Numbered from the stretch's first letter, positions 8,154 through 17,319 are shown. The stretch is 53,574 bases of DNA from an uncultured Bacteroidota bacterium (GCA_902826215.1 CADEDY010000019.1:1-53574), one strand, 5' to 3'. The notes: generated by a model not told the origin, from the sequence alone. Program-made: numbers and translations.

Positions 8154-8855
8154 ATGCGCCCCATCCGTATTCTTGCCCAACCCGACGACAGCACCTGCGG
8201 CCCTACGGCCCTGCATGCGGTCTACGCTTCATTCGGTTTGGACCTGCCATTGGAGCAGGTGATCGATGAGGTGCACTTCTTGGAGGACGGTGGCACCTTG
8301 GCGGTGTTCCTTGGGATCCATGCCTTACAGCGTGGTTTCCATGCCCGCATCCACAGCTACAACCTGCGCGTGTTCGACCCCACGTGGGAAGGCCTTCCAC
8401 CGGAGCAGATGCGGAAGAAGTTGCTGGCCCAGACCAAACACAAGGAGGGCAAGAAGCTGCACGCGGCCTGCCTCGCCTATTCGAAGTTCCTGAAGGAAGG
8501 TGGCGAAGTGCGGTTGGACGACCCCTCACCTGCCCTGCTGCAACAGTACTTCGATCGCGACCTACCGGTGCTAACGGGCTTGAGCGCGACCTACCTCTAC
8601 AAAAGCAAGCGCGAGTACGAAGGTTCCACCGGCGATAGCATCTACGACGACCTGCGTGGCAAACCGATGGGGCATTTCGTGGTGCTCTGCGGCATGGACA
8701 AGAAGACGGTGTTGGTCGCCGATCCATACCAGGACAATCCGTTCAGCAACGACCTCTACTACCACGTTCCTGTCGGCCGCTTGATCAATGCGATCATGCT
8801 GGGGATCGTGACGTACGATGCGAATCTCTTGATCATTTCGAAGGAACCATTATGA
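8154..8855 (+). CDS. C39-like cysteine peptidase of amidoligase operon
   Basis: 233 aa from the ATG at 8154 (MRPIRILAQPDD); the upstream Met at 8100 would translate the palindrome. The papain-like/C39 signature is complete: Gln9 (oxyanion), Cys15 in DSTCGPTAL, His174 in GHFVVLCG and Asp190 in VADPYQDN. There is no signal peptide, membrane segment or ABC transporter domain, so unlike bacteriocin-processing C39 domains it should act in the cytosol. Its stop overlaps the start of the ATP-grasp gene (ATGA). In the amidoligase systems predicted by comparative genomics, such peptidases are thought to trim or cleave the amide product or its carrier. That role is inferred here. Confidence 0.85.
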   Translation: MRPIRILAQPDDSTCGPTALHAVYASFGLDLPLEQVIDEVHFLEDGGTLAVFLGIHALQRGFHARIHSYNLRVFDPTWEGLPPEQMRKKLLAQTKHKEGKKLHAACLAYSKFLKEGGEVRLDDPSPALLQQYFDRDLPVLTGLSATYLYKSKREYEGSTGDSIYDDLRGKPMGHFVVLCGMDKKTVLVADPYQDNPFSNDLYYHVPVGRLINAIMLGIVTYDANLLIISKEPL

Positions 8856-10366
8856 AGAAGATCATCGTCGTGCGCGAGCCCAAGGAATGGAACCTGGGTG
8901 TGAAGGGCCTGGAGGTCATCAGTTCCAAGGACTACCTCACCGATCCGAAGTTCGCGGGAACGAAGAACGTGCGCGTGTTCAACCTGGCGCGCAGCTACAG
9001 CTACCAGAGCCGTGGGTATTACGTGAGCCTGCTTGCTGAAGCCCGTGGCCAGAAGGTGATCCCGAGTGCGAAGACGATCCTCGACCTGAAGTCGCCGAGC
9101 ATCGTGAAGGTGCTGTCGCGCGATCTCGATGACGTGATCCAGCAAAGCTTGGCGGAAAAGAACAAGCACGAGTTCATCTTCAGCATCTACTTCGGCCGCA
9201 ACGTGAACCGCAAGTACGATCGGCTCGCGCACGAACTGTACAAGGTCTTCCAATCGCCGTTGCTGCGTGCCCGGTTCGTGAAGACCGAGGGTGGCAAGTG
9301 GGAACTGCGCTCGGTGCGCCCCATCCCGTTCAACGACATTCCGGACGAGCACCTCAACTACGTGAAGCGCTACGCAGCGGAGTACTTCGCCAAGAAGCGC
9401 TACGATGGTGCCCGTGCGGATCGCACGCAATACGACCTGGCGATCCTGATCAATCCGGAGGACAAGGCAGCGCCGTCGAATAAACGGGCCACCGTGAAAT
9501 TCCGGCAGGCGGCGGAGCACATGGGCTTCGCCGTGGAGATCATCGGCCCGAACGACATCGATCGCATCGCGGAGTACGACGCACTGTTGATCCGCGAGAA
9601 CACGCACGTGAACGACCACACCTACCGCTTTGCGCGGAAGGCACAGAGCGAAGGCCTGGCCGTGATCGATGCGCCCGATGCGATCCTGAAATGCAACAAC
9701 AAGGTGTACCTCGCTGAGGTGATGAATGCCGCTGAGGTCCCTTCGCCCCGCACCATGATCGTGCATTCCGAGAACCGCGACCAAGTGAGCAAGCTCTTCG
9801 GCCTGCCCGTGGTGTTGAAGCTGCCCGATAGCACCTTCAGTCGCGGCGTGGTGAAGGCGAAGACGCCCGAGGAACTGGAGAAGCACTTGGATGACATCCT
9901 AGCGGAAAGCGACCTCGCCATTGCGCAGGAATACATGCCGAGCGACTTCGACTGGCGCATCGGTGTGCTGGATGGCAAGCCGCTGTATGCCTGCAAATAC
10001 TTCATGGCGCGCGGCCATTGGCAGATCTACAACTGGGGCAGCGACACCAAGCGGCACCAGACGGGCGACTTCGAGACGATACCCGTGGAGCAGGCACCCG
10101 GCTTCATCGTGGAGGCGGCCGTGAAAGCCGTGTTGGCGATCGTCGGCGACAAGGGCCTCTTCGGTGTGGACGTGAAGGAATTCGAAGGCAAGCCCTACGT
10201 GATCGAGGTGAACGAATGCCCCAACATCGATCACGGTGTGGAGGATGTGGTGCTGGGTGATGAACTCTACCGCGCCATCATCGGATCATTGAAACAGTGC
10301 ATTGAAGAACGGATCGGCATACGACCCCAATCAGCGTCCACAACGAAACGGACGACCCCAGCATGA
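8852..10366 (+). CDS. RimK-like ATP-grasp ligase with RLAN N-terminal domain
   Basis: 504 aa. Residues ~1-165 match the RLAN-type domain found N-terminal to some RimK-like enzymes (IIVVREPKEWNL..., ...SRGYYVSLLAEARGQKVIPS). Residues ~190-290 are the pre-ATP-grasp region (DLAILINPEDK, YDALLIRENTHVND). Residues ~290-490 are the ATP-grasp core: VVLKLPDSTFSRGV (nucleotide Lys and loop), IAQEYMPSDFDWRIGVL, GLFGVDVKEF and the Mg/ATP motif VIEVNECPNIDHG. Such enzymes form an acyl phosphate and join a carboxylate to an amine, as RimK adds Glu to ribosomal protein S6. It shares 4-nt overlaps with both neighbours, so all three proteins are likely made together. Confidence 0.9.
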   Translation: MKKIIVVREPKEWNLGVKGLEVISSKDYLTDPKFAGTKNVRVFNLARSYSYQSRGYYVSLLAEARGQKVIPSAKTILDLKSPSIVKVLSRDLDDVIQQSLAEKNKHEFIFSIYFGRNVNRKYDRLAHELYKVFQSPLLRARFVKTEGGKWELRSVRPIPFNDIPDEHLNYVKRYAAEYFAKKRYDGARADRTQYDLAILINPEDKAAPSNKRATVKFRQAAEHMGFAVEIIGPNDIDRIAEYDALLIRENTHVNDHTYRFARKAQSEGLAVIDAPDAILKCNNKVYLAEVMNAAEVPSPRTMIVHSENRDQVSKLFGLPVVLKLPDSTFSRGVVKAKTPEELEKHLDDILAESDLAIAQEYMPSDFDWRIGVLDGKPLYACKYFMARGHWQIYNWGSDTKRHQTGDFETIPVEQAPGFIVEAAVKAVLAIVGDKGLFGVDVKEFEGKPYVIEVNECPNIDHGVEDVVLGDELYRAIIGSLKQCIEERIGIRPQSASTTKRTTPA

Positions 10367-11601
10367 CCCCCAAGCAGAAGAAATACAAGCTCTTCGAAGT
10401 CACCGGTATCGAGCTCGAATACATGGTGGTGGATCGCGACACCTTGAAGGTACTGCCCATCGTGGACAAGCTCTTCGAGGATGTCACCGGCGCCATCACC
10501 AGCGATGTGGAGCGCGGCGATGTGGAATGGAGCAACGAGCTGGTGAGCCACGTGGTGGAACTGAAGACCGCCAAGCCGACGAAGAAGATCCCCACCTTCC
10601 GCAAGAAGTTCAGCGGCGAAGTGAAGGCGATCAATGCCGTGCTGGCCAAGCGCAACGCGATGTTGTTGCCCGGTGCGGCACACCCCTTCATGGATCCGTT
10701 CACGGAGACGGTGATCTGGCCACACGACTACAACGAGGTGTACGCGCTCTACAACCGCATCTTCGATTGCCGCGGACACGGCTGGAGCAATTTGCAGAGC
10801 ACCCACCTGAACCTGCCCTTCGCCAACGACGAGGAGTTCGCGAAGCTGCACGCTGCGATCCGCCTGCTGCTGCCGATCATCCCAGCGTTGAGCGCCAGTT
10901 CGCCGATCCTCGATGGCAAGGTCACGGGCTTCCTCGATTCGCGCATGGAGGCCTACCTGCATCATCAAGAGCGTTTGCCGGAGTTGATGGGATCGTTGAT
11001 CCCCGAAGCGGTGTTCTCGCAAGAGGACTACTACCGCACGATCTTCAGCCCGATCGCACAGGCCATGGCGCCCTTCGATACGGACCACGTCATGGATCAC
11101 CACTTCGCGAACTCGCGTGGCGCCATCGCACGCTTCGATCGCGGAGCCATCGAGATCCGGGTGATCGATATCCAAGAGTGCCCCAGTGCCGACCTCGCCA
11201 TCGCCGAGCTCATCGTCGCCGTGCTGAAGGCCTTGACCAGCGGCCGTTGGGTGAGTTCGTACCTGCAACGCGCATGGGACGAGAACGACCTGTTGCCGCT
11301 CTTCCTACAGGTGATCAAGGATGCCGGCCAAGCCATGATCGCGAACAAGGACTACCTGCTGATGTTCGGCCTGATGAAGCAGGATCAGATGACCGCACAG
11401 AAGTTGTGGCAGCACCTCTTCGTTGAACTCTACGGCGAACTGAGTGAAGGGTGCCGACAACAGATCGCGCACATCCTCGAGCACGGCACGCTGGCACGAC
11501 GCATCGTGGAGCGCGTCGGCAAACACCCGAGCCACGAGGCTTTGTTGGGCGTGTACAAGGAACTGGCCGTCTGTTTGGAGCAGGATAAGCAGTTCGTATA
11601 G
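10363..11601 (+). CDS. GCS2-like carboxylate-amine ligase
   Basis: 412 aa. It belongs to the glutamate-cysteine ligase 2 (glutamine-synthetase-fold) superfamily: GIELEYMVVD near residue 20 is the N-terminal metal-binding strand, and LNLPFANDEEF, SRMEAYLHHQ and the late FDRGAIEIRVIDIQECPSADLA strand carry the acidic and Arg residues expected for Mg-ATP and substrate. The family joins the gamma-carboxyl of glutamate, or a related acid, to an amine. Here the partner is unknown. A stand-alone glutathione pathway is unlikely because the neighbour is RLAN-type, not GshB. With the preceding ligase and peptidase it should build or edit a short peptide-like product. Confidence 0.87.
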   Translation: MTPKQKKYKLFEVTGIELEYMVVDRDTLKVLPIVDKLFEDVTGAITSDVERGDVEWSNELVSHVVELKTAKPTKKIPTFRKKFSGEVKAINAVLAKRNAMLLPGAAHPFMDPFTETVIWPHDYNEVYALYNRIFDCRGHGWSNLQSTHLNLPFANDEEFAKLHAAIRLLLPIIPALSASSPILDGKVTGFLDSRMEAYLHHQERLPELMGSLIPEAVFSQEDYYRTIFSPIAQAMAPFDTDHVMDHHFANSRGAIARFDRGAIEIRVIDIQECPSADLAIAELIVAVLKALTSGRWVSSYLQRAWDENDLLPLFLQVIKDAGQAMIANKDYLLMFGLMKQDQMTAQKLWQHLFVELYGELSEGCRQQIAHILEHGTLARRIVERVGKHPSHEALLGVYKELAVCLEQDKQFV

Positions 11602-11718
11602 TCGGCCGTTCGGCGATGCGGGGCAAGCCCTCGTGCGCATTCATCTGCTTCCGGTCGAATGATCGTAACCTGAGGCAAGGACCTTGTCGTTCCCGTGATC
11701 GTAACCCGATCGCGAACC

Positions 11719-12651
11719 ATGGAACGTAAAGTCGCCCTTCTACCGTGCCTCTTCCTGTTCCATTGGATGGAGGCGCAACCGATCCCGATCTTCCATTGGA
11801 CCTTGGATGAGAGCAGCGGCCCCACGGCCCAGGAATGGAACAACCTGTCCAATGGCGTGCTGCAGAACGGCGCACAATGGGCACCCACCGGCGGACATCA
11901 CAGCGGTGCGTGTCGGTTCGATGGCGTCGACGATCGCATCATCCTCGGTGCGTGCGACATCACCACGGGTGGCCCGGGCCTGAGCCTTTCGGTGTGGGTG
12001 AAACCGGACTTCGTGACGGCCATGGAACGGACCATCATCGCCAAGACCGTTGGTCCGCAAGCGCAGGATCACATCTGGTCCATCGCCTTCGTTCAAGCAT
12101 CGGCCTTGCGGTTCCGCTTGCGCGCAGGCGCTTCGACGCTGGAACTGAGCACGGCACCATCCTCGGTGTTCTCCGGCACGTGGTACCACATTGTCGCGAG
12201 CTACGACGGAGCGGCCATGCGCATCTACCTGAACGGTTCGTTGATGGCCGAGACCGCTGCGACCGGAACGATGGGCTATCATCCCCAGGCACCGGCATCG
12301 CTCGGGGCACAAAGCACGGGCGCAGCACCCTTCTCCGGTTGGATCGACGATGTGCGCATCTATGATCAAGGGCTCACGCAGAGCGAGGTGATCGACGTTC
12401 TGCTTGGTACAGAACTGACCACCTCCATTCACGAAGCGGCCCCGGGAATGCGAGCCGATGGCCGGTTCACGCTACCCAATGGAGAGTGGCACCAACTGCA
12501 GTTGCTCGACGCCAGCGGCCGCACCGTGGAAACACAACGCCTCTCCGGCACCACCCGAGAGTTCGACCTCAACCATGTCCCTACCGGGTATTACCTGGTC
12601 TGCCTGCTGGGTGATCAGCGGCGGGGCGCATGGCCGGTGGTGGTGCCATGA
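11719..12651 (+). CDS. Secreted LamG-domain protein with T9SS tail
   Basis: 310 aa from the ATG at 11719 (MERKVALLPCLFLF); the frame opens 8 codons earlier but that start spoils the signal peptide (residues 1-19, ending MEAQ). Residues ~25-215 form a LamG/concanavalin-A-like jelly roll: CRFDGVDDRIIL, LSLSVWVKPD, WYHIVASYDGAAMRIYLNG, FSGWIDDVRIYDQGLT. The last ~75 residues resemble a type IX sorting domain (LLDASGRTVETQRL, FDLNHVPTGYYLVCL), so it is probably exported through T9SS. The domain usually binds carbohydrate or protein; no enzyme domain is attached. The word gatcgtaacc occurs twice just upstream (11661, 11697). Confidence 0.82.
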   Translation: MERKVALLPCLFLFHWMEAQPIPIFHWTLDESSGPTAQEWNNLSNGVLQNGAQWAPTGGHHSGACRFDGVDDRIILGACDITTGGPGLSLSVWVKPDFVTAMERTIIAKTVGPQAQDHIWSIAFVQASALRFRLRAGASTLELSTAPSSVFSGTWYHIVASYDGAAMRIYLNGSLMAETAATGTMGYHPQAPASLGAQSTGAAPFSGWIDDVRIYDQGLTQSEVIDVLLGTELTTSIHEAAPGMRADGRFTLPNGEWHQLQLLDASGRTVETQRLSGTTREFDLNHVPTGYYLVCLLGDQRRGAWPVVVP

Positions 12652-12656
12652 ACGGA

Positions 12657-12689
12657 CAGGCCCCGGTCTCCTGGTGGAGCCGGGGCCTG
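12657..12689. terminator. Bidirectional terminator hairpin
   Basis: CAGGCCCCGG (12657-12666) pairs perfectly with CCGGGGCCTG (12680-12689) around a 13-nt loop. It lies between two convergent stop codons (12651 plus, 12706 minus). The plus strand continues ttgttcgttcgg, only moderately T-rich. Confidence 0.75.
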
Positions 12690-12705
12690 TTGTTCGTTCG
12701 GTCCG

Positions 12706-15666
12706 TTAGCGGATCACACTGAAGCGGCGCTCCGTGGAACCATCGGCCCAACGCAAACGAAGCACGTATTCTCCTTCCGCCAATCCGGTGACATCGAGCT
12801 GTGAGATACCCACCGTGGAAGTAGAGGACGTTTGGATCACCACACGGCCGGTGAGGTCAACGACCTCGGTGCGCAGTGTGCCCTTCCCTCCTTCGCGCAC
12901 GCTGATGTTCAGCGTACCATTCGCAGGGATCGGCCACACGCCAGCAAGGCGCGCACTGGCGATCTCTGCTACACTGCTCGTGTTCGCTTCATCCCAAAGC
13001 TCCACATCATCCAAAGCGGCTTCGATCAGGCTGCCACCATCCAACTCTTGCCCAAGGCGCGTGCTGTCGCTGGCAATGAACTTCAAGCGAATGCTGTTCA
13101 CATCACCGAGTACATCCTGCACGCGGAACACTTTACGACGCCAGTTGCGTTCGCCGCTCTTGGTGTCTTCCACGCGTACCCAGGTGTTGCCGTTGTTGCT
13201 GCTCGCATACACCTGCCACCAATCCGCGTTCGGGTTGGCACCGCTCGGTGGATTGTTGGTGTACCAGCGCCAGTAGCTCATCGCTGGGTTCGCGTAGTCC
13301 GTCAGATCGATGTTCGGTCCCAACAGCGTGGTGCTGCCGTCATCCACATCGTTCTCACCGATACCGGCAGAGAGGCTCGATGCATTACCCGTGAACCAGC
13401 ACAGCTCGCCACCGGCGGTATGTTGGGTTCCCGTTTGGCAGATCGTCCCGATGTCCTGGATATCGGAGTACGAAGCCAAAGGCGCACCGAACTCCCAGCG
13501 TCCGGTCGTTGCGTTGTCCTCCGGTTGACCTTCCACCCAAGGGCCGAGCTCGCTGAGGTCGTCGGCGTTCTCGGTGGCAATAAGGTCATAGCCGACAAGC
13601 ATGTAGAACGGCAGACCGGGATCCAAGCGGTTCGCGCCCACGGGGGTGATGGAACTGCTTTGTCCGAAGATGTCGCGAAGGCCCAAGTAATAGGCGACCA
13701 CCGTGCCTGCTGGTTGCGCTGGGATGCTTGCATCATAGGAGCTCTGGTCGGTGCTGGTCATCGGAATGCTGGTCCAGTCGGCCGCACCGTTCACCTTGTA
13801 GAAGAGCGAAGCATCTTGCAGGTATTCCGTGGATGGGAAGGTGATCACCACATCGGCATTGATCGAAATGGGTGCATCAGCAGCTGCTGAACGCAGGTCA
13901 TCGTGGATGAGCTGTGCATCGCTGATCAAGGTGATGCCATGGATCCCGAAAGCCTCCACGATCGCAGCACCGTTCGGTGTTCCGTTGGTGATGTCGCCGT
14001 CGTCGTCATCGGCCTGGAGTACGTCCAGCAGAACATCCCGGAAGGCTTGGCCCTCGTTGCCATTGAAGGTGTTCGCTTGTAAGCCGGGGAAGGCCAACGC
14101 GAAGAGCTCCAACGTCAGATCCATGTCGTTGCCGAGCAATACATACGTGTCCCACCAAGCGCCACAGATGATCTCGCCATCGGAGTGCACTTCGCCAACG
14201 ATGTCGATCGGGTACACCTTCGGGTCCTGGTCGTAGCGCCGCACCGTGGAGTTGTCGTTGTCCAAGTTGATGCCCAAGCCGAGGACCGGGTTCTGCGTCA
14301 AGGTCAAAGCCCATACATCGGCATAGCCTTCGTTCATTCCACCGTTCGTGAAATCGCTGCTCAGGTTGCTGTAGAAACGACCGTTGATGCCGTGACCATA
14401 TTCGTGGTAGACCACATCGTTGATCGTGGCCAACGAACGGCAGTTGTTCGCTTCCGCATAGAAGTTGATGCTGGATCCATCATAGAACGCGTTGCAGTTG
14501 TCCGTGGTCAGATCCATCCGCGTAGGCAACGGGAAGTCCATGCCGAGGAAATCCGGCAGCACGTTCTTCATGTGCGTGTGGATCTGGTTCACGTAGATGT
14601 AGGCCGATCGCTCGCGGATATTCGCACTGCCGTTGAAGCTGATAGTGTTCGCCCCTTCCTGCACCGTGCCAGAGAAGCTTGGTGTAACGCCGTTCGTGCT
14701 CACGTTGGCCCACCGACCGCGCAACTGATAGAACGCGGAAGCAGGGCCGGGAATACCGGAAGCAAGGAAGCCGTTCAGATCCGTTTGGAAGAGCGAACTG
14801 CCCACGGTGACATCGATCTCCGGCAGGTTCTGCACCTCCGGTGTTTCGAGCGGGCTGCCGTTGTATGCCAGCGCTGTCATCGTCACATCGGCACCGGCAT
14901 CGTCCACATCGCCGTGCTCACAGGTCAGCACTTCGTTGGTGCGGTACCACAACTGTCCCGTGTGCGCATCCACCAAGCAGCGGTAACGCCCCGGTGTATC
15001 TCCGCGCTGCGTGTGCACCACCACTTCCCGTACCAAGCGCACATCGTTGGTGCGTCCATGGGGCACAGCGAGCAAACGAAGGCCGTTGTCCTCGGTGGAT
15101 TGAATGTTCGAAAGGCCCTGCCCGGCAAGATCCGCGAAGGCGCTGGCCTGGATCGCCGGCGTAAGGTCGACCGTGATGTCCTTGATCAGATCGGCAGCGA
15201 AACCGATCACCCGACCTTGACCATCGAACTTCACCATGGCCTTGGCGCCGAGCACCGGAAGCCCTTCATGTTCTTGGGTGAAGTGGATGTAGGTGAGCTT
15301 GCCCGTCGGCGCAGTCGCGCTCGTCACGAGTTCGGCGATCGGTAGCTGGTAAGCCGCCAGCTCGGTGGTCAGGAATTGACGGGCCACTTCTTCGGAAGCA
15401 CTCCCCATCGGGATCGGCGTTCCATAGGCCCTGCGTGGAAGTCCCGTGGCTTCATTGAACTCGGCTGACCAACGTGGATGCTGGGCCTTGAACTGCAGCC
15501 ATCCATTCCGTTGGCGCAACTCGGCTTGCCATTCCGTATCGGGCAGACGGCGGTTATCCGTGATGAAGGTGACCTCCTCCGTCGTAGGCCTCTGTTGGGC
15601 GTTGACCTGAACGGTCGATGCGCCGATCAGGGCAGTGAGCGAAAAGACGAGTGAACGTTGTAGCAT
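12706..15666 (-). CDS. Secreted M36-family (fungalysin-like) metallopeptidase, T9SS
   Basis: 986 aa. Signal peptide ~1-23 (SLVFSLTALIGASTVQVNAQ). Residues ~30-230 are the FTP/PepSY-type inhibitory propeptide (FTQEHEGLPVLGAKAMVKFDGQGRV). The catalytic domain follows, with the zinc motif H421-E-Y-G-H425 and the third ligand in GGMNEGYADVWAL ~20 residues later, as in M36. Residues ~590-900 hold Ig- and MAM-like beta domains (MSYWRWYTNNPPSG, AALDDVELWDE). The last ~75 residues are a T9SS sorting domain (VVDLTGRVVIQ, LAEGEYVLRLRW). It should be an extracellular endopeptidase activated by propeptide removal. It converges on the LamG gene across a shared terminator. Confidence 0.93.
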   Translation of the reverse strand: MLQRSLVFSLTALIGASTVQVNAQQRPTTEEVTFITDNRRLPDTEWQAELRQRNGWLQFKAQHPRWSAEFNEATGLPRRAYGTPIPMGSASEEVARQFLTTELAAYQLPIAELVTSATAPTGKLTYIHFTQEHEGLPVLGAKAMVKFDGQGRVIGFAADLIKDITVDLTPAIQASAFADLAGQGLSNIQSTEDNGLRLLAVPHGRTNDVRLVREVVVHTQRGDTPGRYRCLVDAHTGQLWYRTNEVLTCEHGDVDDAGADVTMTALAYNGSPLETPEVQNLPEIDVTVGSSLFQTDLNGFLASGIPGPASAFYQLRGRWANVSTNGVTPSFSGTVQEGANTISFNGSANIRERSAYIYVNQIHTHMKNVLPDFLGMDFPLPTRMDLTTDNCNAFYDGSSINFYAEANNCRSLATINDVVYHEYGHGINGRFYSNLSSDFTNGGMNEGYADVWALTLTQNPVLGLGINLDNDNSTVRRYDQDPKVYPIDIVGEVHSDGEIICGAWWDTYVLLGNDMDLTLELFALAFPGLQANTFNGNEGQAFRDVLLDVLQADDDDGDITNGTPNGAAIVEAFGIHGITLISDAQLIHDDLRSAAADAPISINADVVITFPSTEYLQDASLFYKVNGAADWTSIPMTSTDQSSYDASIPAQPAGTVVAYYLGLRDIFGQSSSITPVGANRLDPGLPFYMLVGYDLIATENADDLSELGPWVEGQPEDNATTGRWEFGAPLASYSDIQDIGTICQTGTQHTAGGELCWFTGNASSLSAGIGENDVDDGSTTLLGPNIDLTDYANPAMSYWRWYTNNPPSGANPNADWWQVYASSNNGNTWVRVEDTKSGERNWRRKVFRVQDVLGDVNSIRLKFIASDSTRLGQELDGGSLIEAALDDVELWDEANTSSVAEIASARLAGVWPIPANGTLNISVREGGKGTLRTEVVDLTGRVVIQTSSTSTVGISQLDVTGLAEGEYVLRLRWADGSTERRFSVIR

Positions 15667-15780
15667 GATCCGAACCGTTTATCAGTTGGTACGAAGTTCG
15701 TTGACCGGAGCGGATCGACCAAGCGGAAGGAGCTTGCCCTCCAAGGATAGGGGCATTTCGATCCCGGAACGGCCGAGCGA

Positions 15781-16548
15781 TCACAGCTCCACCACCTGCC
15801 CATCATAGGCCAGTTCCACACCCGGTGGAAGACCTTTCGAGACATCGGCATGTGCGCCCAGCAGATGACTGATGTGGGTGAAAAGTGCCCGACGTGGACG
15901 AACGATCTCCACGATCCGCAAGGCCTCCGCCAGATTCAGGTGGGACAAGTGCTCCTTCTGTCGAAGCGCATTGAGCACCAGCACCTCCACCCCTTCCAGC
16001 TTCGCCAATTCTTCCGGGGTGATCGTCTTGGCATCGGTGATGTACGCGAAGCTGCCCATCCGGAAACCGAGCACGGGCATCCGGTAGTGCATCACTTCGA
16101 TCGGTTCGATCCGTGTTCCCAGCAATTCGAAGGGTTCCTTGTCGATGGTGCGCAATTCCAGTTCGGGCACTCCAGGGTAGCGTTCAGGCCCGAAGGCATA
16201 ATGGTACATCCGGCGCACGGCGGTGAGCGTGGCCGCGTTCGCGACGATGTCCATCGACCGCTTCTGAGCGAAGTTGAACGCCCGCAGATCATCGATCCCC
16301 GCGATGTGGTCCATGTGCTCGTGGGTCAGCAGCACGGCATCCAAGGTGGTCATCCCACTGCGCAGCACCTGCTGCCGAAGATCGGGCCCCGCATCGATGA
16401 GCAAATTCTTCTCGCCGAGCTGCACCCGTACCGAACTGCGCAGCCGCTTATCGCGTGGGTCGGCACTCGTGCACACTGCACATTTACAGGCAATGACGGG
16501 CACCCCTTGACTGGTGCCCGTTCCGAGGAATTCAACACGGATGTTCAT
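15781..16548 (-). CDS. MBL-fold metallohydrolase, PhnP-like
   Basis: 255 aa from the ATG complementary to 16546-16548. The open frame reaches 16962, but that would read through the tRNA and repeats. The metal motif is T75-H-E-H-M-D-H81, with later ligands in YITDAKTI and FTHISHLL. Cys21, Cys23 and Cys26 (CKCAVC) match the structural zinc site of the PhnP/phosphoribosyl-cyclic-phosphate phosphodiesterase group. The enzymes hydrolyse phosphodiester-type substrates in the cytosol. No phosphonate genes are nearby, so the exact substrate is open. About 20 nt upstream a GATATTTG element resembles the Bacteroidota -7 box. Confidence 0.88.
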   Translation of the reverse strand: MNIRVEFLGTGTSQGVPVIACKCAVCTSADPRDKRLRSSVRVQLGEKNLLIDAGPDLRQQVLRSGMTTLDAVLLTHEHMDHIAGIDDLRAFNFAQKRSMDIVANAATLTAVRRMYHYAFGPERYPGVPELELRTIDKEPFELLGTRIEPIEVMHYRMPVLGFRMGSFAYITDAKTITPEELAKLEGVEVLVLNALRQKEHLSHLNLAEALRIVEIVRPRRALFTHISHLLGAHADVSKGLPPGVELAYDGQVVEL

Positions 16549-16630
16549 ACGACCGTGCAAATATCGTTGGCCAGCCAAGTAACGCGTTACTTTCGCGCCG
16601 CCGCGCCGTGGATCACGGTACGAAGCACCT

Positions 16631-16720
16631 GGAGAGGTGGCAGAGCGGTCGAATGCGGCGGTCTTGAAAACCGCTTTACCCGCAAGGGTAACGGGGGTTC
16701 GAATCCCTCCCTCTCCGCCA
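16631..16720 (+). tRNA. tRNA-Ser (UGA anticodon)
   Basis: The acceptor arm GGAGAGG at 16631 pairs with CCTCTCC at the end, followed by an encoded G-CCA (to 16720). The D arm is tggcagagcggtc; the anticodon stem 16658-16662/16670-16674 encloses the loop CTTGAAA with anticodon TGA at 16665-16667. A long variable arm (tttacccgcaagggtaacg) is typical of class II serine tRNAs. The T arm is GGGGGTTCGAATCCCTC. It reads UCA and related UCN codons. Confidence 0.96.
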
Positions 16721-16727
16721 AAGTGGA

Positions 16728-16751
16728 GACCGCCCCGGAGGCGGTCTTTTC
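16728..16751 (+). terminator. Terminator of tRNA-Ser
   Basis: GACCGCC (16728-16734) pairs with GGCGGTC (16740-16746) around a 5-nt loop, followed at once by TTTTCGTT. This is a good intrinsic terminator 8 nt after the tRNA. Variants of its arms recur in the repeat array that follows. Confidence 0.85.
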
Positions 16752-17215
16752 GTTCACCCGAATGCCAAGCGCAGCTTGAGCTATTCGGGTGAACGAAAAG
16801 ACCGGCGAGCAAAGCGAGTGGCGGTCTCCGATTTGAAGCCTCCCCCACAGGGATAGCGCGCCTCGCGCAATCCCTGATCCAAGCGCAGCTTGAGCTATTC
16901 GGGTGAACGAAAAGACCGGCGAGCAAAGCGAGTGGCGGTCTCCAATTTGAAGCCTCCCCCACAGGGATAGCGCGCCTCGCGCAATCCCGCAGCTTGAGCT
17001 ATTCGGGTAAATGAAAAGACCGGCGAGCGAAGCGAGTAGCGGTCCTCCTCTTTGAAGCATCCCCCAAATGGGGATAGCGCGCCTCGCGCGATCCCGTTTA
17101 CACCCGCAGCTTGAGCTATTCGGGTGAACGAAAAGACCGGCGAGCGAAGCGAGTGGCGTTGCTCCTCTTTGAAGCATCCCCAAAAGGGATAGCGCGCTTG
17201 GTCAAGTCTGCTGAG
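16752..17215. repeat. Palindromic repeat array downstream of tRNA-Ser
   Basis: Four units beginning gcagcttgagctattcggg start at 16771, 16885, 16989 and 17106 (spacing 114, 104, 117 bp). Each contains ttcgggtgaacgaaaagacc, an imperfect gaccgg...cggtc palindrome, and most contain a hairpin such as GGGATAGCGCG (16850-16860) with CGCGCAATCCC (16864-16874). The sequence attcgggtgaacgaaaagac is the reverse complement of the tRNA terminator and its downstream cgttcacccgaat, so the first unit and terminator form one long inverted repeat centred near 16772. The final copy decays around 17215. The rest, to 17320, has no clear feature apart from the promoter of the next gene. No coding capacity is supported. 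Confidence 0.88.
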
Positions 17216-17319
17216 CAACTCTGGCCTTCCCCATCGCTGGATCTCGTTTTCAGCGCCATTCAACCCACGCACGGTGTCAACTGAGCAGCCAACGGTCGTG
17301 AATGGGCGGCGTGAGGTCT

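Noticed and set aside
16549..16962. N-terminal extension of the MBL hydrolase
   Set aside because: It would read antisense through the tRNA-Ser and repeats; the conserved start MNIRVEFLGTGTS lies at 16548.
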